NCBI GenBank assembly: GCA_903904835.1
Contig: CAIVEI010000141.1
Span: forward strand, 1 to 64,000
Reading direction: 5' to 3'
DNA from: an uncultured Schlesneria sp.
GTDB lineage: Bacteria; Planctomycetota; Planctomycetia; Planctomycetales; Planctomycetaceae
DNA length: 64,000 bases
Shown here: piece after piece, positions 51,711-60,682 of the stretch
Layout of the letters: the number at the start of each line of letters is the position of its first letter
Position numbering within the stretch: the first letter of the stretch is position 1
Notes under the pieces: model-generated
What the model was told of the DNA's origin: nothing
What the model saw: the letters and a program-made list of their open reading frames with translations, nothing else
Database searches by the model: none
Position numbers and translations under genes: made by a program

Positions 51711-52190
51711 TCAGGATTTCTGAACATCCAACGACAACGTTGGTGGTGACGGGCTTGAAGCGGGGTGTCGTAAAACTAACACGGGGCAATGTGTCTGCCT
51801 GAGAAGCCCCTCGGCAACGCTACCGTGCACCTGAAGATGGAACCGACTGTGATGGTGCGAGGCAATCACAATTAAATCAGCGTTTTCCTCGTAAGCAACG
51901 TTCAGGATCGCACCGACTGAATAACCCCGAACGATGCGAAACGAAATTGGCATTTCGCCAGCTTCGGCTTTCATCCGGCAAAAGTGTTCGTGACATTCGC
52001 GAACAACTGGAAGCTTTTCGTCGATTGCGATGTCATCTGATTGACGATCAGGAAAGGCGTCCGGCGGCAGCACATGTACAACGACCATTGAGGCGAACTG
52101 ATCGCGAGCGACACTACACGCGAGTTGAAATGCCCGTTCCGAATCCTCAGAAAAATCTGTGGGATGCAGTATGATATCGAATGTGCTCAT
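51711..52190 (-). CDS. Universal stress protein with degenerate nucleotide loop
   Basis: The 159-residue protein is a Usp domain (FDIILHPTDFSEDSERAF). The loop that should read G-2x-G-9x-G-S/T is IASHHHSRFHLQVHGS, so the first two glycines are lost and it carries three adjacent histidines. It is therefore probably of the non-ATP-binding class, or binds something else. It is first in the usp-usp-usp/gspE run, about 97 bases downstream of a good sigma-54 promoter match. Confidence 0.87.
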   Translation of the reverse strand: MSTFDIILHPTDFSEDSERAFQLACSVARDQFASMVVVHVLPPDAFPDRQSDDIAIDEKLPVVRECHEHFCRMKAEAGEMPISFRIVRGYSVGAILNVAYEENADLIVIASHHHSRFHLQVHGSVAEGLLRQTHCPVLVLRHPASSPSPPTLSLDVQKS

Positions 52191-52286
52191 GGCCCTGTCT
52201 CCACACGAAAAAAGCTCGCGCTAGGGGTTTCAACAGGCTCCGAATTGAGGCCATTTTCACGAGCAGGTTGACATGAAGTTCGTTAC

Positions 52287-52301
52287 GCACAGCGTGTGCC
52301 A
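52287..52301 (-). promoter_or_regulatory. Candidate sigma-54 (-24/-12) promoter for the usp run
   Basis: Read on the minus strand, TGGCACACGCTGTGC fits the consensus TGGCAC-N5-TTGC with the GG and GC doublets at exact spacing; it differs at the first T of TTGC and in the base that follows. It ends 96 bases before the usp start at 52190. The gene immediately upstream encodes an NtrC-type sigma-54 activator, which supports it. Confidence 0.6.
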
Positions 52302-52343
52302 AGCTGGCAAGATTCGATCTGAGAAGCCTCGATCGTAAGAATT

Positions 52344-52388
52344 ACCCGGCGGCACATTCCCGATCACCGGGGAATCGTGGCGCCGGGT
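52344..52388. promoter_or_regulatory. Large palindrome between activator gene and sigma-54 site
   Basis: ACCCGGCG (52344-52351) pairs exactly with 52381-52388, and ATTCCC (52356-52361) with GGGAAT (52370-52375) inside. It lies 43 bases upstream of the sigma-54 match and 157 bases after the activator stop. It could be the activator's binding site or a terminator without a T-run. Confidence 0.4.
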
Positions 52389-52544
52389 GGCTGGGTTTTC
52401 TCCAGTTGGAAAGATTTCGACCACTTTTCAGCGACCTGTCTAAGACTTGGCACCGCGACTTAGACCGAGCCGCATTCTGTCAGGTTCGATGCGATTATGA
52501 TTTTAGAAGTATCGCTTCACAGAAGTCCGCAATCTCAGACGATG

Positions 52545-53990
52545 TTATTCGTTCATACGGACCGAGCGATCGAGGTTAATTCCGAGCGCGGCGAGTTTCG
52601 TTCGAAGGGTTGAGCGAGAGATCCCCAAAAGGGCCGAGGCGCGACTGATATTTCCTTCGAATTCTTGCAAAAGTTCTAACAGCAGAATTCGCTCGACCCG
52701 CTGGATCACATCATCATAAAGGGTCTCTGTTCCTGCCTTGATTCGTTTGTGGATAAAACGAATGATCCCTTCATCCGTCAGAAGGTCGTTTTCTGAACCC
52801 ACCATCGGTCCAGATTCGCTATTCGCGTCACGGACGGTCTCCGGCAGAAATTCAGGGACAACCACCGGGCCATTGGCTTCAACGACAGCATGTTTAAGCA
52901 CGCTCTGCAATTCGCGCAGGTTGCCTGGCCATGTGTAATTGGAAAGTAGCTTCATGGCCTCCGGTGAGACTTCGCGCACATTCTTGCCCGATTCCAGACT
53001 GAATCTTTTCAGAAAATGGCTGATCAAAAGAGGCAGGTCACCGTTTCGCTCGCGAAGGGGCGGAAGTCGAATCGTGTAGACATTCAGACGGTAATACAGA
53101 TCACTTCGAAAGCTTTCCTGCTCCATCATCTCGGTCAAATTACGGTTTGTAGCAGCGATCAGCCGAACGTTCGTGCGAACCATTTCGTTGCCGCCGACGC
53201 GTTCAAACTGTTGGTCCTGCAAGACTCGAAGGACTTTCGTTTGCGTCAGCGGCGTCATGTCGCCGATCTCATCCAGGAACAACGTTCCACCGTCGCACTG
53301 CTCGAACTTGCCGATTCGTTTGCGTTCTGCGCCTGTGAACGAACCCTTCTCGTGACCAAAGAGTTCGCTTTCGAGCAGATTCTCAGGGATCGCAGCACAA
53401 TTGATGGCGAGAAACGGCCGGTCAACTCGTTTGCTATATTGGTAAATCGCTCGGGCGACGACTTCTTTTCCGGTCCCGCTTTCACCGAGGATCAGGACGG
53501 TGACATCCTGTCCTGCAACCCGACCAATTTGACGATAAACTTCCTGCATGGCCGGACATTGGCCAACGAGCAGGTCGCCCTCGTCTGAATCGGTATTGTC
53601 GGCGATTTTTGCGGGAGTGCGGACCATACGTGAAGACTCCAACGCCCGATCAATCACGGACTGGAGAGCGTCGAGGTCCAGCGGCTTTAACAGGTACTCG
53701 AAAGCCCCTTTGCGCATTGCCTCGATCGCCGTGTTCGCCGTGCCATGACCGGTCATCAGAATGACTGGCACTTTTCGGTCCAATTCCTGCAAATCTTGCA
53801 GCAATTTCAAGCCAGAGCAGTCGGGTAGCCTGACGTCAGTCACAACAACATCGAATGAACAAGCGCGAAAAAGCGAAACCGCCTCACCTGCCGTTTTCGC
53901 AGTTTCGACTTCGATTTGATCGGCTGGAAACGTGTAACGAAAACAATCCAGGATCAGAGTGTCATCATCCACGACAAGCAGTTTCGGCAT
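52545..53990 (-). CDS. NtrC-family sigma-54-dependent response regulator
   Basis: This 481-residue protein has a receiver domain (VDDDTLILD, phospho-Asp in VTDVRLPDCSG at about residue 52, Lys in LKPLDL), a sigma-54 AAA domain with Walker A GESGTGKE (about 171), the sigma-contacting GSFTGA loop (about 217) and Walker B GGTLFLDEIGD. A Fis-type helix-turn-helix closes it (ASALLGISRSTLRTKLAALGI). The GAFTGA loop differs by one residue (Ser for Ala), as is seen in some active members. It is transcribed from the same strand as the PAS hybrid kinase upstream and the usp run downstream, so it is the likely link between them. Confidence 0.93.
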   Translation of the reverse strand: MPKLLVVDDDTLILDCFRYTFPADQIEVETAKTAGEAVSLFRACSFDVVVTDVRLPDCSGLKLLQDLQELDRKVPVILMTGHGTANTAIEAMRKGAFEYLLKPLDLDALQSVIDRALESSRMVRTPAKIADNTDSDEGDLLVGQCPAMQEVYRQIGRVAGQDVTVLILGESGTGKEVVARAIYQYSKRVDRPFLAINCAAIPENLLESELFGHEKGSFTGAERKRIGKFEQCDGGTLFLDEIGDMTPLTQTKVLRVLQDQQFERVGGNEMVRTNVRLIAATNRNLTEMMEQESFRSDLYYRLNVYTIRLPPLRERNGDLPLLISHFLKRFSLESGKNVREVSPEAMKLLSNYTWPGNLRELQSVLKHAVVEANGPVVVPEFLPETVRDANSESGPMVGSENDLLTDEGIIRFIHKRIKAGTETLYDDVIQRVERILLLELLQEFEGNISRASALLGISRSTLRTKLAALGINLDRSVRMNE

Positions 53991-54241
53991 TTGTCCCCGT
54001 CTTTGTAGGTGTCTGGATTGTCCAGTCCCGTTTCGTCATGACCTGATCTTATCATAACGCACCGTTTCACCGAATCACAAAGGAGTTGGTTCCTAGCAAG
54101 CAGTGCGAATCGAACAAAAAAACGAACTATCAAGACCTCCACGGCAAACAAATTGGACAAATGTACTGAATTCAAGCTGTCAGTTGAGAATGACGAATGC
54201 AAACACCGACATGACTTGTGCCGATTTGTCGAATCCATTTG

Positions 54242-56545
54242 CTAATGAGGATTGTTCGCCAAGGCCTTGGAAAGTGCGAGCAACAGTTGATGGTCGGAAT
54301 AGGGCTTGGGCAAAAATGCTTTCGCTCCTCGTTGCAAGACCTCAACTTCACGGCGCGTTGTTCGCAGGCCACTACACGCAATCACTTTGACCTGAGGCTG
54401 CAATATCAATAACCGGTCGAGTGTTTGCAATCCATCCATGCCAGGCATCATCATATCCAGCAGCACGGCCGAGATTTCGTCACGACGCTGCGAGAAAATT
54501 GCGATCGCCTCGTCGCCGTTACTTGCCGTAACAACCCGATATCCTGCCGTTTCCAATGCTGCTGAAGCCATTTGAAGTATCGTGATTTCATCATCCACCA
54601 AGAGTACTAATCTTCCGTGGCCTGGCTCGGCGACAGTAATACTCGAGGTGTCGCTGTCCGATTTAGTAGACTCAAAGGCCGGCAAGTATACCGAAAACTT
54701 CGATCCGCGACCGACCTCGCTGTAGACAAGGATGAATCCGCCGTGGCTTTTCACAATGCCTTGAGCGGTCGCCAGTCCCAATCCGGTTCCTTTGCCGATT
54801 TCCTTTGTGGTAAAGAACGGGTCAAAGATCCGGTCAAGAACTTCATGACTCATGCCAGCACCCGTATCCGTCACTGTCAACAATAAATACGAGCCCGGTT
54901 TCCCCTCGGGATGCACTTTTGCAGAGTTCCCGTTAAGTGTGATTGATTTGGCTTCAATCAATAATTTGCCACCGTCCGGCATGGCGTCACGCGCGTTGAT
55001 ACACAGATTCATCAGAATTTGTAAAATCTCTGTGGAATCTCCGCTGACGGTTGGACAGTCGGCATCCACCGTCGATTCGATTTGGATGGACTTGGGAAGG
55101 GTATGCTCCATCAGGCCGTGTGTTTCATTGACGATTTGATCAATTCGAACGGGGCTTCGATCTCCACGAATACCACCAGCGAACGACAGCATTTTTTGGA
55201 TCAGGCCTGCACCTCGTTGAGCACTGGCCACCATCGTGTTCAAAAGTCCCTGTCGGTTGCCGGGAGCACGGTCGGAAGACAACAATTTTGCTCCCATGAG
55301 AATCGGAGTCAGCACATTGTTGAGGTCATGCGCGATTCCTCCGGCCAAAGTACCGATACTTTCTAAACGCTGACTACGATTTAACAACAATTCCTGTTTT
55401 TTGCGGTTGGTGATATCGATATCAATGCAAAGGTAGCCTTTGATGTCGCCCGTTTCATTTTTTAACGCTGTCCGGCGGTGATCCACGATCACCGTCTTTC
55501 CGGCTCGCGTCGTCATTTTCAGTTCACCAGACCACGAGTCTGCAGCGGTCAAGCTTTCCTTCCATTGGGCCACCTGTGATTCGTTTCCTTGATAAAACAA
55601 ATCGGTTGCATTGCGACCAACGGCTTCGTCAGCCGTCCAGCCCAAAAGCCGCTGGGCACCTTGATTCCAATAGGTGATACGACCCGATGGATCGACGACA
55701 CTGACTGCGTCGGAGACCTGTTCGAGCATCTGAGATTGTTGCTCGATTTGCTGTCGGTACTTCGCAGATTCTGTCACGTCACGGAGAATGACTGTGTAGA
55801 TTCTCTCGTCGTTAATTTTCGTATGTGATATCGACGCCTCAATCGGAAACTCTTCACCAGACTGTCGCAGGGCCATGACGGTCCGTTGTGCGCTCATGCG
55901 TCGGCTCGGAATCACGCCTCGTCCAAATTGTTCGACAAGCTGACGATGTTCTGACAGATAACGTTTCGGGATTAATGTATCGATCGAACGACCGAGAATT
56001 TGATCGGCTTTCCACCCAAAAATTGCTTCCGCTGCGCGATTGAAAAGGACAATCGTCTGCTGCTCATTCATGGAAATGATCCCGTCCATCGCGGTGTCGA
56101 GAATCATCCTGACTTGATTCTCGCTTCGTTCACGATCTTCGGCCGCTCGTTGACGATCAGAAACGTCACGAAGGACGACCAACACTGCGACACTGCCGTC
56201 AGCACGCGGAATTGGTATGGCCAGATGCTCTACAGGGATCAGAACTCCGTCCGATCGCAGCGCTGTTGTTTTGGCTAACGGCTCGTCTTGACGATTTTGG
56301 ATGACTCTCCGATACCGTTCTTCGAGAAACGTCTTCTCTTCAGCGGGGGCGAAATCGTATGGCGATTGTCCAAGCAAATCACCGGGATGCGTTGCGCCGA
56401 AAAGCGTCTGGCATTGTTCATTGACCAGGACAACGCGGTCAAAATGATGAATAAAAATGGCGTCCGGGCAGATTTCAATCAGATGTCGACAACTGACTTG
56501 AAGGTCAAGGAAGTTCCCGGAACTGTCACCAGTCGATTCGTTCAT
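54242..56545 (-). CDS. Soluble triple-PAS hybrid histidine kinase with C-terminal receiver
   Basis: The 767-residue protein lacks membrane segments. Three PAS domains (about 15-135, 145-270, 275-390) each open with a PD/DA-x-F/I-x motif and close with RDV-S/T or DIT. The DHp helix with the phospho-His is GGIAHDLNNVLTPI (about 405). The ATPase has a complete N-box (NLCINARDAMPDGG), DTGAGMS and GKGTGLGL. A receiver domain (VDDEITI, phospho-Asp in LLDMMMPGMDG, Lys in PKPYS) ends it. Signal input is cytoplasmic, probably redox or a bound ligand. It probably phosphorylates the sigma-54 activator, 251 bases downstream. Confidence 0.92.
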   Translation of the reverse strand: MNESTGDSSGNFLDLQVSCRHLIEICPDAIFIHHFDRVVLVNEQCQTLFGATHPGDLLGQSPYDFAPAEEKTFLEERYRRVIQNRQDEPLAKTTALRSDGVLIPVEHLAIPIPRADGSVAVLVVLRDVSDRQRAAEDRERSENQVRMILDTAMDGIISMNEQQTIVLFNRAAEAIFGWKADQILGRSIDTLIPKRYLSEHRQLVEQFGRGVIPSRRMSAQRTVMALRQSGEEFPIEASISHTKINDERIYTVILRDVTESAKYRQQIEQQSQMLEQVSDAVSVVDPSGRITYWNQGAQRLLGWTADEAVGRNATDLFYQGNESQVAQWKESLTAADSWSGELKMTTRAGKTVIVDHRRTALKNETGDIKGYLCIDIDITNRKKQELLLNRSQRLESIGTLAGGIAHDLNNVLTPILMGAKLLSSDRAPGNRQGLLNTMVASAQRGAGLIQKMLSFAGGIRGDRSPVRIDQIVNETHGLMEHTLPKSIQIESTVDADCPTVSGDSTEILQILMNLCINARDAMPDGGKLLIEAKSITLNGNSAKVHPEGKPGSYLLLTVTDTGAGMSHEVLDRIFDPFFTTKEIGKGTGLGLATAQGIVKSHGGFILVYSEVGRGSKFSVYLPAFESTKSDSDTSSITVAEPGHGRLVLLVDDEITILQMASAALETAGYRVVTASNGDEAIAIFSQRRDEISAVLLDMMMPGMDGLQTLDRLLILQPQVKVIACSGLRTTRREVEVLQRGAKAFLPKPYSDHQLLLALSKALANNPH

Positions 56546-56878
56546 CCGTCTACCACCTTAATTTTGACCACCTGGTAAAAATTCGCCACCACCAGATGGT
56601 CCGAATGGGGAAGTTACCATCGCTGCTCGCCCGGAATAGTGCAACTCTCTGGCCGAATTATGAAATTCCTCCGTTGCGGCACACGTCATGCAAAGGCTTG
56701 ACGAGCATTACGATCGATCCAATCTTCTGCCGAATTGCAATCAGACGCAAATAAAGATCTATGAACGAAAGCCGCTGAGCAAGTATTTGCGGAACGCTAT
56801 TCTTGTTTTGAGTTGGCGAGCGAATTTGGACGGGAAAACAACGGAAAATCAGTCTCACTGTTCGAGAGAAGGGACATC
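56546..56878. other. Divergent control region between the two arms of the Usp/two-component locus
   Basis: This 333-bp gap separates the minus-strand PAS kinase from the plus-strand usp. It contains the sigma-54-type match at 56677-56692 for the plus arm. I could not pick out a convincing promoter for the kinase. Confidence 0.5.
56677..56692 (+). promoter_or_regulatory. Candidate sigma-54 (-24/-12) promoter for the plus arm
   Basis: CGGCACACGTCATGCA matches TGGCAC-N5-TTGCA with exact GG/GC spacing and two mismatches (C for T at the first base, A for T before TGC). It shares GGCACACG with the site at 52287-52301. The usp start codon is 187 bases downstream, which would give a long leader. Confidence 0.5.
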
Positions 56879-57358
56879 GTGGATACATTGATTCAACGAA
56901 TTCTTATTCCCACGGACTTCAGTCCGCCAGCTCGTCAGGCCGAGCATTACGCGGTGGCACTGGCTCAGAAGTTTGCGGCCGAACTTCATGTCTTGCACAT
57001 AGTGGAAGATCCTGCGTTACCGGTCCACGGTTCACGGTATTCGTGGGCCGTTCCCGATGACATGCTGCCTCGTCTGCTTGAGAAAGCTGAACACGATCTG
57101 ACATTGGCGGTCCCGACGGCGGATGTCAATTTGATTGGCCGGGAATTGGTAAGAAAAATTAAAGTCGGTCATCCCGTTAACTCAATCATTGAATACGCGA
57201 CAGAAAATCAGATCGACCTGATCGTGATCGGTACCCACGGTCGATCGGGTCTGTCTCATCTTCTTCTTGGCAGTTCCGCTGAAAAACTCGTTCGATTGGC
57301 AACTTGTCCCGTTCTGACAGTCCATCCCAGCGGTCATCAGTTCGTCGAGTCAGGTTGA
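56879..57358 (+). CDS. Universal stress protein (ATP-binding type)
   Basis: The chosen start is GTG at 56879, with AAGGGA upstream; the frame opens at 56813 but nothing supports that longer form. The product is 159 residues with a single Usp domain (QRILIPTDFSPPARQAEHYA) and an intact nucleotide loop, GTHGRSGLSHLLLGS. The C-terminal CPVLTVHPSGHQF is nearly the same as in the Usp at 51137-51637. It is the first gene of the plus arm and is followed by two small cytochromes and a kinase. Confidence 0.9.
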   Translation: MDTLIQRILIPTDFSPPARQAEHYAVALAQKFAAELHVLHIVEDPALPVHGSRYSWAVPDDMLPRLLEKAEHDLTLAVPTADVNLIGRELVRKIKVGHPVNSIIEYATENQIDLIVIGTHGRSGLSHLLLGSSAEKLVRLATCPVLTVHPSGHQFVESG

Positions 57359-57502
57359 AATGCGGCATAAATTCGAAATGAAACCTTCGCGACGCAAACG
57401 TCCCTTCGCGGCAAAACACCTTTTTAAAGCAAACGTTTTCGTTACGAAACGGATCAAGACCCAGCCTTATTTTGAACATGAATTCTGACAAAGGAATCAT
57501 TC

Positions 57503-57949
57503 ATGAGAAGCCCAGAAAAGTCAAAAGGCCCGATCGTTATCGGCGCATCCGTCCTTGCAATACTGTTCGTTGTTGGAATGGCTTGCGAAGTATGGAGGGT
57601 CGCAGCATCCGCCGACGATCTCAATCCCGATGTCAGTCTGAATGCATTTATGCGGAAAAAACTGGAATCATCGTCAACGATCCTCGAGGGGCTAACTGTT
57701 GAAGATTCGGAAATGATTGTGCGTGGGGCAAAAGAGCTTCTGCAATTGAGTAAGGTCGAGAAATGGCAAGTATTCGTTGATTCGGAATATCGCGAATACA
57801 GCGATGGCTTCCGATCGAACGTTAAGAAACTCGAAGAAGCGGGAAAGAAAGGCAATTTTGACAACGCGGCACTGCAGTGGTTCGACACGATGAAAAGTTG
57901 CATTGAATGTCATCAACACGTTCGAAATGAACGAGCTAAGAAAAAGTAA
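57503..57949 (+). CDS. Small membrane-anchored cytochrome with C-terminal CxxCH
   Basis: The 148-residue protein has one N-terminal membrane segment or uncleaved signal (about 9-30), a helical body (FMRKKLESSSTILEGL...) and a single haem motif CIECH near residue 132. A four-helix body with the haem site near the C-terminus fits the class II (cytochrome c'-like) group. About half of its residues match the next gene product, so the two arose by tandem duplication. AAAGGAA precedes the ATG. It may bind a gas or carry electrons for the kinase downstream; this is inference. Confidence 0.82.
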   Translation: MRSPEKSKGPIVIGASVLAILFVVGMACEVWRVAASADDLNPDVSLNAFMRKKLESSSTILEGLTVEDSEMIVRGAKELLQLSKVEKWQVFVDSEYREYSDGFRSNVKKLEEAGKKGNFDNAALQWFDTMKSCIECHQHVRNERAKKK

Positions 57950-58080
57950 CAGATGTTTTTCGTCAAATCCGCAACGGATCTAAGGACATGAGACAAATCG
58001 GTGGCAGGATGGCGCCACGGGATTCCGTTTTTACGACCAGCAGAAATTATCGTACGAGTGTCACACAAGGGAACATTGTT

Positions 58081-58536
58081 ATGTCGAGCAAGTTAAGTCT
58101 GTTTTTGGTATTAGCGGGAATTGTCGTTGCCTCGGGCTGGTTCATGGCCGAAGGAAACAGGGCTTTCTCTGATGACAAGCCAAAGAAGGATGTACCCGAC
58201 GCGAAACGGGATCTCGAACAAACCACGTTCATGAGAAAGAAGCTGGAAGCATCGGGGCAAATCCTGGAAGGATTGACCACTGAAAATTCAGAATTGATTG
58301 TCAAAGGAGCGAAAATTCTGGTTGAGCTGAGTTCTGCCGAAAGATTTCAAGTTCAGCATGATGTCATGTACCGTCAGTTCAGCGGCGAGTTCCAGCGCAC
58401 TGCAAAAGGGTTACTAGACGCTGGCGAGAAGAAAAACTTTGATCTTGCTGCGTTGAAATGGATGGACTCAACAATGAAGTGTCTCGAATGTCACAAGTTT
58501 GTTCGTGGTGCTCGAATTGCCGACTCTGGCAGGTAA
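58081..58536 (+). CDS. Small secreted cytochrome with C-terminal CxxCH (paralogue of preceding gene)
   Basis: The ATG at 58081 follows AAGGGAA and gives 151 residues; the frame opens at 57988 but the longer form lacks support. An N-terminal hydrophobic segment (about 5-22) is followed by the same helical body as the preceding protein (FMRKKLEASGQILEGL) and a haem motif CLECH near residue 138. Both paralogues keep the motif, so both probably bind haem. It lies 174 bases before a kinase that itself has a CxxCH in its sensor. Confidence 0.82.
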   Translation: MSSKLSLFLVLAGIVVASGWFMAEGNRAFSDDKPKKDVPDAKRDLEQTTFMRKKLEASGQILEGLTTENSELIVKGAKILVELSSAERFQVQHDVMYRQFSGEFQRTAKGLLDAGEKKNFDLAALKWMDSTMKCLECHKFVRGARIADSGR

Positions 58537-58709
58537 TGTTCGTTGCGCCGAGAACGACTTCTGTGCGAACTGAGTTGTTCGTCCCTGTCGAGCTTTACGC
58601 CGAAGGGTTATTCCGGCTCTAATTCACCTCTCGCCGCGTCAATGAAAAGAGTTGGCAACGATTGCCACTTCAATTTTGGTCGCAGTACGCGGGGGTGAAT
58701 GGAGTTGTG

Positions 58710-60554
58710 ATGTCGTATCGCACGTTAAAACGGCTGTTGGGAGAAACGAGCCTTGAGCGGAAGTGTCGGCTCTTGTTTGGTGGTGGTTTATTGCTGCTGA
58801 TTTCGAGCAGCTTTTATTTTTATTCCAAACAGACGCAAAAGATCATCTCGGAACATAATCTTGAGGTGGCTCGCAACCTCGTTCCGACCGCGATCATTGC
58901 GAAGCACGCCGAGTCGTTTGATCCCAAATCGGACGATCGCCAAATTGATGATCGCCAAACTGACGAACACCAGAATAAAGCCGCAATGGTCAGGGATCTG
59001 AAGCCCGAAAATCAGAAAGAGCAAAGCTGGGCGTTATTGAAAGCAAACCCCAAGGACTCAGCGGCATCTGTCAATGATGCGGCGGCATCAGTCAAGAACC
59101 CGGCAATGCGTCCGATCGACGAAATTGACCACAAAGCGATCCGCTTATTATCGCCGACAAACCCGCTCAGGCCGCCGGAATGGCAAACGGAAGTCACGGA
59201 AGTCAAAGACGACTCTCTGAAGTACAAATACTACGTCTATTATGCCCCAGTACTGGCTTCCGAGTCCTGCCTGGCATGTCATATCGAGCACAACCAGAAT
59301 CCCCATCTCAAAGAAAAGGATGTGTTGGGGATTGTTAAAATTAAGTATCCGCTCGCCGATATCAACAAGAATCTCAGTTGGAATAATGCGGTTTTGCTGG
59401 CAACTGCAATCCTCACTACGGCCATGGCCTGGTTCGCAACATACGTTATCGTGAGATACGTAATCGTAAAACCAGTTCTTCATTTGAAAGAAGTGAGTGA
59501 CGCGATCACGCGAGGTGACCTTGAGCAGCGGGCCGATATTCGTACTGGGGATGAGTTCGAGGAGCTCAGTCAAGCATTCAATCGGATGTTGCGACACTTG
59601 ACGACGGTTCAAGAAGATCTGCAGAAACTTAACCGCGGATTCGAACGAAAGGTCGATGAACTGGCCCAGGCGAATTTGCGGCTGTTTGAGTTGAATAACT
59701 TGAAAAACGAATTCCTGGCGACGATGAGCCATGAATTGCGGACTCCACTGAATTCCATCCTCGGCTTCAGCGACGTGTTGTTGACCAATCCCGCGAATCT
59801 ATCCGAAAAACAACAGCGTTACGTTGCTCACATTCGATCTTCAGGCCGGACGCTTCTCAGCTTGATTACCGACGTCCTCGATCTTGCCAAAATCGAGAGC
59901 GGAAAAATGGAATTGCATCCGATCAAGACCTCGGTCTCAGATCTGGTCGATCGAGTTGTCGGGGCCATGATGCCGCTGGCCGAGCGAAAAAATCTTGACC
60001 TGAGCTGGGAAATTGAGCCGGAACTGCCACTCGTTTTTCAGGATGTTGGCAAGTTACAACAGATCCTGAATAACCTGCTTTCGAACGCGATCAAGTTCAC
60101 TCCTGAAGGAGGTCGAGTTCGTGTCAAAGCATCGCGTCAAATCGACAGCCTCGTTCTGACCGTCGAAGACACAGGGATTGGAATCCCACTTGAAGACCAG
60201 GAACGGATCTTTGAAAAATTTCGGCAGGGTTCAACGGCGTCGGGTGAGCACAATCCACTCACACGCGAATTCGAGGGAACTGGACTGGGGTTATCCATTA
60301 CGAGAGAACTTTCAAAGCTTCTCGGTGGTGGCATCGCATTACAAAGCGAATTCGGAAAAGGAAGCCGATTTACCGTCGTTGTCCCGTTGGAAATCCAACT
60401 CCCCGGGGAAGCCGATTTAATCCGGCCGCGGCCCGTTTCCGATGCAGTCGACCTGACAATCGAACGTCCTTCTGCATTTGGACGTCTACGCGGCTCAAAG
60501 CCATCCGAAGAAACACCGCGATCTGTTACTGCCGAATCATCGACCATAAGATAG
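58710..60554 (+). CDS. Membrane histidine kinase with haem-binding DUF3365-like sensor domain
   Basis: The 614-residue protein has two membrane segments (about 20-40 and 230-255) flanking a periplasmic domain of DUF3365/Tll0287-like type. That domain bears the haem motif CLACH at about residue 187 and the usual YYVYYAPVLASE lead-in. A HAMP domain follows (VIVKPVLHLKEVSDAITRGDLEQR), then a coiled coil, HisKA with the phospho-His (ATMSHELRTPLNS) and HATPase with N-box NNLLSNAIKFTPEGG, DTGIGIP and GTGLGLS. There is no receiver, so it must act on a separate regulator, possibly the sigma-54 activator of the other arm. The sensor holds Asp/Gln-rich short repeats (about 75-90). ATG 58710 follows GGAG. 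Confidence 0.9.
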   Translation: MSYRTLKRLLGETSLERKCRLLFGGGLLLLISSSFYFYSKQTQKIISEHNLEVARNLVPTAIIAKHAESFDPKSDDRQIDDRQTDEHQNKAAMVRDLKPENQKEQSWALLKANPKDSAASVNDAAASVKNPAMRPIDEIDHKAIRLLSPTNPLRPPEWQTEVTEVKDDSLKYKYYVYYAPVLASESCLACHIEHNQNPHLKEKDVLGIVKIKYPLADINKNLSWNNAVLLATAILTTAMAWFATYVIVRYVIVKPVLHLKEVSDAITRGDLEQRADIRTGDEFEELSQAFNRMLRHLTTVQEDLQKLNRGFERKVDELAQANLRLFELNNLKNEFLATMSHELRTPLNSILGFSDVLLTNPANLSEKQQRYVAHIRSSGRTLLSLITDVLDLAKIESGKMELHPIKTSVSDLVDRVVGAMMPLAERKNLDLSWEIEPELPLVFQDVGKLQQILNNLLSNAIKFTPEGGRVRVKASRQIDSLVLTVEDTGIGIPLEDQERIFEKFRQGSTASGEHNPLTREFEGTGLGLSITRELSKLLGGGIALQSEFGKGSRFTVVVPLEIQLPGEADLIRPRPVSDAVDLTIERPSAFGRLRGSKPSEETPRSVTAESSTIR

Positions 60555-60682
60555 GCTGACGGTGAAAGAGTGAATCTCATCGACGTTGTCAGTTCGATTG
60601 GTCGGGAGATTAACACATAATGTTTGACATTTGAGTTGTGACTACACGCCAGCAACCAGCAGGATTTTTAGAGGATTTCACC

